A stretch of DNA of 64,000 nucleotides from Paraflavitalea pollutisoli (GTDB lineage: Bacteria; Bacteroidota; Bacteroidia; Chitinophagales; Chitinophagaceae), in the NCBI RefSeq assembly GCF_029360705.1, contig NZ_JARKMX010000002.1, forward strand, positions 1 through 64,000, read 5' to 3'. Of this stretch, positions 60,150 to 64,000 are shown one piece after another. The position numbers were made by a program, and so were the translations under genes. How positions within the stretch are numbered: position 1 is the stretch's first letter; every line of letters starts with the position of its first letter. The notes beneath the pieces are model-generated. The model saw only the letters and a list, made by a program, of their open reading frames with translations. It did not search any database and was not told the origin of the DNA.

Positions 60150-61676
60150 ATGGCAAAAAAAGTACGAGTACGATTTGCACCCAGCCCGACCGGTGGCCTG
60201 CACCTGGGCGGCGTGCGCACGGTTTTATACAACTACCTGTTTGCCCGTCAACAGGGTGGGGATTTCGTTTTACGCATTGAAGATACCGACCAAAGCCGTT
60301 TTGTGCCCGGTGCGGAAGAATACATTATCAACTGCCTTACCTGGTGCGGACTGAAGCCCGATGAAGGCCCGCATGTGGGTGGCGAATATGGTCCTTACCG
60401 CCAAAGCGAACGAAAATCGATCTACCGCCAGTATGCCGAGCACCTGGTGCAGACCGGCCATGCCTATTACGCTTTTGACCGTCCCGAAGAGCTGGAATCC
60501 ATGCGTGAAAGGTTCAAGACACCTGAAAACCCCTCTCCCCAATACGATCACAAGGTGCGCCTGGAAATGCGCAACTCCTGTTCGCTGACCTTCGAGGAAA
60601 CGGAAACCCTGCTCGAAGACGGCGTACCGCACGTCATTCGCATACGGATGCCAGAAAACGAAACGGTTTCTTTCACGGACATGATCCGCGGAGAGGTAAG
60701 TTTCCACACCGGCCTCGTCGATGATAAAGTATTGCTGAAGGCAGATGGTATGCCTACCTATCACCTTGCCGTGGTGGTAGACGATTACCTGATGAAGATC
60801 ACCCACGCCTTCCGTGGTGAAGAGTGGCTGCCCAGCGCCCCTGTACACGTATTGCTTTGGAAATATCTGGGCTGGGAAAGCGATATGCCCCAATGGGCAC
60901 ACCTGCCGCTGATCCTGAAACCCGATGGCAATGGTAAACTCAGTAAGCGCGATGGTGACCGTCTCGGCTTCCCGGTGTTTGCCATGAACTGGAAGGATCC
61001 CAAAACAAATGACCTTACTACCGGTTTCCGTGAATTGGGCTTTCTGCCTGAAGCCTTCGTGAACCTGCTGGCGATGCTGGGCTGGAATGACGGTACCGCC
61101 CAGGAGCTGTTTACACTGGAAGAGCTGGTAGAGAAGTTCTCGATCGACCGTGTTCATAAAGGCGGCGCGAAGTTCGACTACGAGAAAGCCAAATGGTTCA
61201 ACCATGAGTGGATCAAGAAGCTGCCCGTAGCTCATTACCGCGACCAGGTGAAGACGATCCTCGAAAGCAAAGGTATTGTCATTACCGACGAAGCTTTTCT
61301 CGACAAGGCCCTCCACATGGTGAAAGATCGTTGCACCCTGCTTACCGACTTCTACGAGCAGTCGAAGTTCCTGTTCGAAACACCGCAGCAACTGGACCTG
61401 GAGGCTGTAAAGCCAAAATGGAATGCCGATAAGAAAGCTTTCTTTGAAGCAGCCGCCAGCGCTATGATGGCTTCGGCCGACTGGAAAGGCGCCGACCAGG
61501 AAGCGGCCTTCAAGGCACTGGCTACCGAAAAGAACATTAAACCTGGCGAACTGATGATGCCTTTACGCATCATGCTCGTAGGTGGTAAATTCGGACCCGG
61601 CGTATTCGATATCGCCGAGCTCATCGGAAAAGAAGAAACAGTGAAGCGCATTCACGCCGCTTTACAACAACTGTAA
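60150..61676 (+). CDS. gltX: Glutamate--tRNA ligase
   Basis: The ATG at 60150 (MAKKVRVRFAPSPTG) gives 508 residues, normal for GluRS; the in-frame TTG at 60141 is not needed. Class I signatures are present: PSPTGGLHLGG (HIGH-type) and KLSKRDG (KMSKS-type). The protein charges tRNA-Glu with glutamate and, in many bacteria, also tRNA-Gln. A strong terminator follows 6 bases after the stop. Confidence 0.97.
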   Translation: MAKKVRVRFAPSPTGGLHLGGVRTVLYNYLFARQQGGDFVLRIEDTDQSRFVPGAEEYIINCLTWCGLKPDEGPHVGGEYGPYRQSERKSIYRQYAEHLVQTGHAYYAFDRPEELESMRERFKTPENPSPQYDHKVRLEMRNSCSLTFEETETLLEDGVPHVIRIRMPENETVSFTDMIRGEVSFHTGLVDDKVLLKADGMPTYHLAVVVDDYLMKITHAFRGEEWLPSAPVHVLLWKYLGWESDMPQWAHLPLILKPDGNGKLSKRDGDRLGFPVFAMNWKDPKTNDLTTGFRELGFLPEAFVNLLAMLGWNDGTAQELFTLEELVEKFSIDRVHKGGAKFDYEKAKWFNHEWIKKLPVAHYRDQVKTILESKGIVITDEAFLDKALHMVKDRCTLLTDFYEQSKFLFETPQQLDLEAVKPKWNADKKAFFEAAASAMMASADWKGADQEAAFKALATEKNIKPGELMMPLRIMLVGGKFGPGVFDIAELIGKEETVKRIHAALQQL

Positions 61677-61682
61677 TACAAC

Positions 61683-61710
61683 AAGGCCTGCCGCTATGCG
61701 GCAGGCCTTT
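61683..61710 (+). terminator. Terminator after gltX
   Basis: A perfect 12-bp stem (AAGGCCTGCCGC / GCGGCAGGCCTT) with a TAT loop lies 6 bases after the gltX stop; the T run is short (TTT). Confidence 0.75.
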
Positions 61711-61748
61711 ATAACGATTTGCTGAACCTGCTGTAATACTCTAGCTAT

Positions 61749-62168
61749 ATGACTGCACAATTGAACAGGCCGGTACGCGTATTGGTCGCCAAAGTAGGAT
61801 TGGATGGACATGACCGTGGCGCCAAAGTGATCGCCACCGCGCTGCGCGATGCCGGCATGGAAGTGATCTATACCGGTTTGCGCCAAACCCCCGATATGGT
61901 CGTCAACGCAGCCCTGCAGGAAGACGTGGATGCCATCGGCATCAGCATTCTATCAGGAGCCCATATGACCATCTTCCCCAAGCTGATCCAGCTGATGAAA
62001 GAAAAAGGTATGGACGATGTATTGCTCACCGGAGGTGGCATCATTCCAGAAGATGATATGCAACAACTCAATGCCCTGGGCGTTGGCCGGCTCTTTGCGC
62101 CCGGCGCTACTACCCAGGAAATCGCTGGCTATATCACCGATTGGGTGAAAGAACACAGAAGTTTTTAA
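61749..62168 (+). CDS. Stand-alone B12-binding domain protein (methylmalonyl-CoA mutase C-terminal-like)
   Basis: Protein of 139 residues, one B12-binding domain as in methylmalonyl-CoA mutase: [18 protein letters not shown] with the DxHxxG cobalamin-ligand motif (lower ligand His in DGHDRG), [14 protein letters not shown], and [12 protein letters not shown] separate small subunit could pair with a mutase large subunit elsewhere, or act as a B12 carrier. No other B12 gene or riboswitch lies in the window. Confidence 0.85.
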   Translation: MTAQLNRPVRVLVAKVGLDGHDRGAKVIATALRDAGMEVIYTGLRQTPDMVVNAALQEDVDAIGISILSGAHMTIFPKLIQLMKEKGMDDVLLTGGGIIPEDDMQQLNALGVGRLFAPGATTQEIAGYITDWVKEHRSF

Positions 62169-62223
62169 CGCAGGATTTCGCTCCTGCCTCCTCTTCATTA
62201 CCTATCCTTTACCTGGCTTCGCC

Positions 62224-62994
62224 CTATCTGTCGAACCATTTCTTAAATGCGGGGGCTTTTTCCCGGCTGATATCCAGGTCTATCTTCAATGGTGCTTTGA
62301 GCGTGATCGTCAACTTCTGGTTTTCGTGGGGGCGTACGCTCTGGATGGCATCGATGTGGACAATTCCCTGGCGGTTGGCCCGGTAATATACCTGTGGGTC
62401 CAACAACTCCTCCACCTCTTCCAGGGTCGTAAAATCAAGGATATGCTTTTCGCCGGCGAATGTATAAATGTAATTAAGGTTGTCGCGGAGGAAACAGGCA
62501 ATGTCTTTTGTATTGACCGGTATCCACTGGTGCCGCACGTGCACAATGAACTTCTCCTTGTACGCAGGTGCCGCCGACTGATTGGCCAGTAAGGATTGCA
62601 ACATCTTTTGCATAGGCGCCGGATACCGTGCCTGACTTTCTACGATGGCCCGGCATTTGGCAATTGCCCGCTGCAGCTCTTCCTCATCGACCGGCTTCAG
62701 CAGGTAATCCACGCCATTTACTTTAAAGGCCCGGATAGCGTACTCGTCGTAGGCCGTCGTGAATACGATGGGACATTTGATATCGTACCGTTCCAGCAGC
62801 TCGAAGCTTACCCCGTCCGACAACTGAATATCCATGAACAATACATCTGGTTCGGCATTCTCCATAAACCATTTGTACGCTGTTTTCATACTGGGTAGGG
62901 TCTCCACGATGGAAATATCGGGAGCAACGTTTTTGATCCTTGCTGCCAGTTCTTTGGCAATGAGGTGTTCGTCTTCGATGATAACTGCTTTCAT
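62224..62994 (-). CDS. LytTR-family response regulator (second pair)
   Basis: Protein of 256 residues: receiver domain with D55 in VLFMDIQLSDG and YLLKPV, then a LytTR domain (about 145-250: HQWIPVNTKDIACFLRDNLNYIYTF, YRANRQGIVHIDAIQSV). It starts 24 bases after the sensor kinase gene at the window end. Target unknown. Confidence 0.92.
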   Translation of the reverse strand: MKAVIIEDEHLIAKELAARIKNVAPDISIVETLPSMKTAYKWFMENAEPDVLFMDIQLSDGVSFELLERYDIKCPIVFTTAYDEYAIRAFKVNGVDYLLKPVDEEELQRAIAKCRAIVESQARYPAPMQKMLQSLLANQSAAPAYKEKFIVHVRHQWIPVNTKDIACFLRDNLNYIYTFAGEKHILDFTTLEEVEELLDPQVYYRANRQGIVHIDAIQSVRPHENQKLTITLKAPLKIDLDISREKAPAFKKWFDR

Positions 62995-63018
62995 ATGCTT
63001 ACTTTTTATTGCTGCGGT

Positions 63019-64000
63019 TTACAGCAAGGGAATTCTAACCGTAAACCAGGTGGCGTCTTCTTCAATGATCATGGGTTTATTGCACAGGAAGCGATACAGG
63101 GACAGCATATTGGCAAGCCCTTGTTTATTGGATGTTTCTACAAAGTTCTTTTTCTGCAGGTTGTTACGCACCACGAGGTAGTCGTTCTCCACAAACATAT
63201 CGATCACCAATGGCGACTCGGTATCGACCAGGTTGTGCTTGATGGCATTCTCTACCAGGTTTTGCAGGGTCACGGGCGCTATCTTCCGATCGAGAAAATC
63301 GTCGCCGATGGTATTGTTGATGCGCAACCCCTGGTCAAAGCGTGTTACCTGCAGTTCAATGTACATCTGCACGAATTTCAGTTCGTCGCGCAGCGGCACT
63401 ACTTCGCTGTCGCGGTTTTTCAGGATATACCGGTAGATGCGGGACATCTTATCGAGAAAATTGCCTGCCATTTTTTGATCGATGCGTATTAAGCTGCTGA
63501 GTGAGGTCAATGAATTGAACAGGAAATGCGGATTGAGGTGTTGCTTCAGGTTTTCGTACATCACCAGTGTCTTTTCCTTTTCCAGCTGTTGGGTCTTTGT
63601 TTCTAATTGCAATATCTGCTGTTGCTGCCCCAGCTTGGCCTTGTAAAAGACGTACAACGAGGTGGCCAGCGTCAGCGCTACTGCCAACATAAACCACCAG
63701 GTTTTGTAAAAGGGTGACCTGACATGAATGGCCAGCAATACTTCCGGCGTATGCCAGTTGCCGGGCATATTCGTGGCCTTCACCTTGAATACATAATCGC
63801 CCCCGGGGATATTGGCATACCCGGCATACCGGCGTTGCCCCGCCATCACCCAATCCTTATCAAACCCTTCCAGCATATAGGCATACTCCTGCTTATCGGG
63901 CCGGTTGTAGTCGAGTGCTGCGTACTCAAACGAGATCACATTCACTCCGGGTGGTACCTCAATGGTACTTGCACCTTTCGGCAGGTACTCGCAGTATACC
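63019..64000 (-). CDS. LytS-type sensor histidine kinase, partial (5' end outside window)
   Basis: 327 residues are visible; the frame is open to the last base of the window and carries VYCEYLPKGASTIEVPPGVN before the first in-window GTG, so the gene is cut by the edge. It holds the end of a Y_Y_Y domain (YAYMLEGFDKDWVMAGQ, ANIPGGDYVFKVKATN), a membrane helix, a coiled coil and a His_kinase domain with LNPHFLFNSLTSLSSLI. A propeller sensor is expected upstream. Confidence 0.88.
   Translation of the reverse strand, partial: VYCEYLPKGASTIEVPPGVNVISFEYAALDYNRPDKQEYAYMLEGFDKDWVMAGQRRYAGYANIPGGDYVFKVKATNMPGNWHTPEVLLAIHVRSPFYKTWWFMLAVALTLATSLYVFYKAKLGQQQQILQLETKTQQLEKEKTLVMYENLKQHLNPHFLFNSLTSLSSLIRIDQKMAGNFLDKMSRIYRYILKNRDSEVVPLRDELKFVQMYIELQVTRFDQGLRINNTIGDDFLDRKIAPVTLQNLVENAIKHNLVDTESPLVIDMFVENDYLVVRNNLQKKNFVETSNKQGLANMLSLYRFLCNKPMIIEEDATWFTVRIPLL

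Noticed and set aside
60270-61391. Minus-strand frame of 373 codons opposite gltX
   Set aside because: Antisense of a well-conserved gene; no recognisable domain.

Overview
The window reads as a chromosomal segment of a Bacteroidota bacterium, most likely of the Chitinophagaceae type. Signs are -7 promoter elements of the TAnnTTTG form, the lack of Shine-Dalgarno sequences, LytS/LytTR sensor-regulator pairs with Y_Y_Y sensor domains, secreted glycoside hydrolases, DUF4369-thioredoxin proteins and many AraC regulators. No phage, IS transposase, CRISPR array or SusC/SusD pair was seen. This placement is inferred from gene content, not from a marker-gene search. REGION BY REGION. 0.1-7.1 kb: a polysaccharide locus with a GH5 and two GH30 enzymes on the minus strand, and a ThuA protein and a GH18 chitinase on the plus strand. 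The set would suit attack on fungal or similar beta-glucan plus chitin. 7.3-10.2 kb: a membrane-anchored propeller/LuxR regulator. 10.2-14.9 kb: a quinone/electrophile detoxification operon (YceI, two ring-cleaving VOC dioxygenases, MhqD-like esterase), then a second YceI and Dps. 15-25 kb: two paralogous AraC regulators, an orphan sigma-54 response regulator, and a ppk1 operon whose second gene encodes a three-part phosphoesterase / kinase-like / outer-membrane-barrel protein. 25.4-28.2 kb: a HipA-like kinase overlapping a DUF3037 gene, an unknown secreted protein, and a secreted formylglycine-generating-enzyme-like protein that keeps both active-site cysteines. 28.2-37.4 kb: the most striking region, a six-gene minus-strand operon of FHA protein, 29-residue membrane peptide, PP2C phosphatase, Ser/Thr kinase, a 1350-residue RodA/FtsW-penicillin-binding-protein fusion, and a second FHA protein. 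It matches the content of the actinobacterial fhaA-pstP-rodA-pbpA-pknB locus. 37.7-47.6 kb: DUF92 protein, START protein, seven-heme cytochrome lipoprotein, methyltransferase, nitrilase, a glycerate import/phosphorylation operon and a vanadium-haloperoxidase-type protein. 47.7-49.4 kb: an AraC gene, then an 814-base gap holding two arrays of four 11-bp repeats and a dead glyoxalase-family gene. 49.4-55.6 kb: TlpA-like thioredoxin, LytS/LytTR pair and three or four unknown secreted proteins. 55.8-56.5 kb: a transcription unit with one intact tRNA-Ser(GGA), a GIY-YIG nuclease gene, and two broken tRNA-Ser copies whose anticodon arm has been replaced by a covarying TCCCGA/TCGGGA hairpin. 56.5-64 kb: TatD, a lipoprotein, a polysaccharide deacetylase, an ARPP-1-like protein, gltX, a stand-alone B12-binding protein and a second LytTR/histidine kinase pair cut by the window edge. 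The best candidates for something undescribed are the FHA/phosphatase/kinase/RodA-PBP operon with its tiny membrane peptide, the tRNA-Ser/GIY-YIG/hairpin unit, and the phosphoesterase-kinase-barrel protein beside ppk1.
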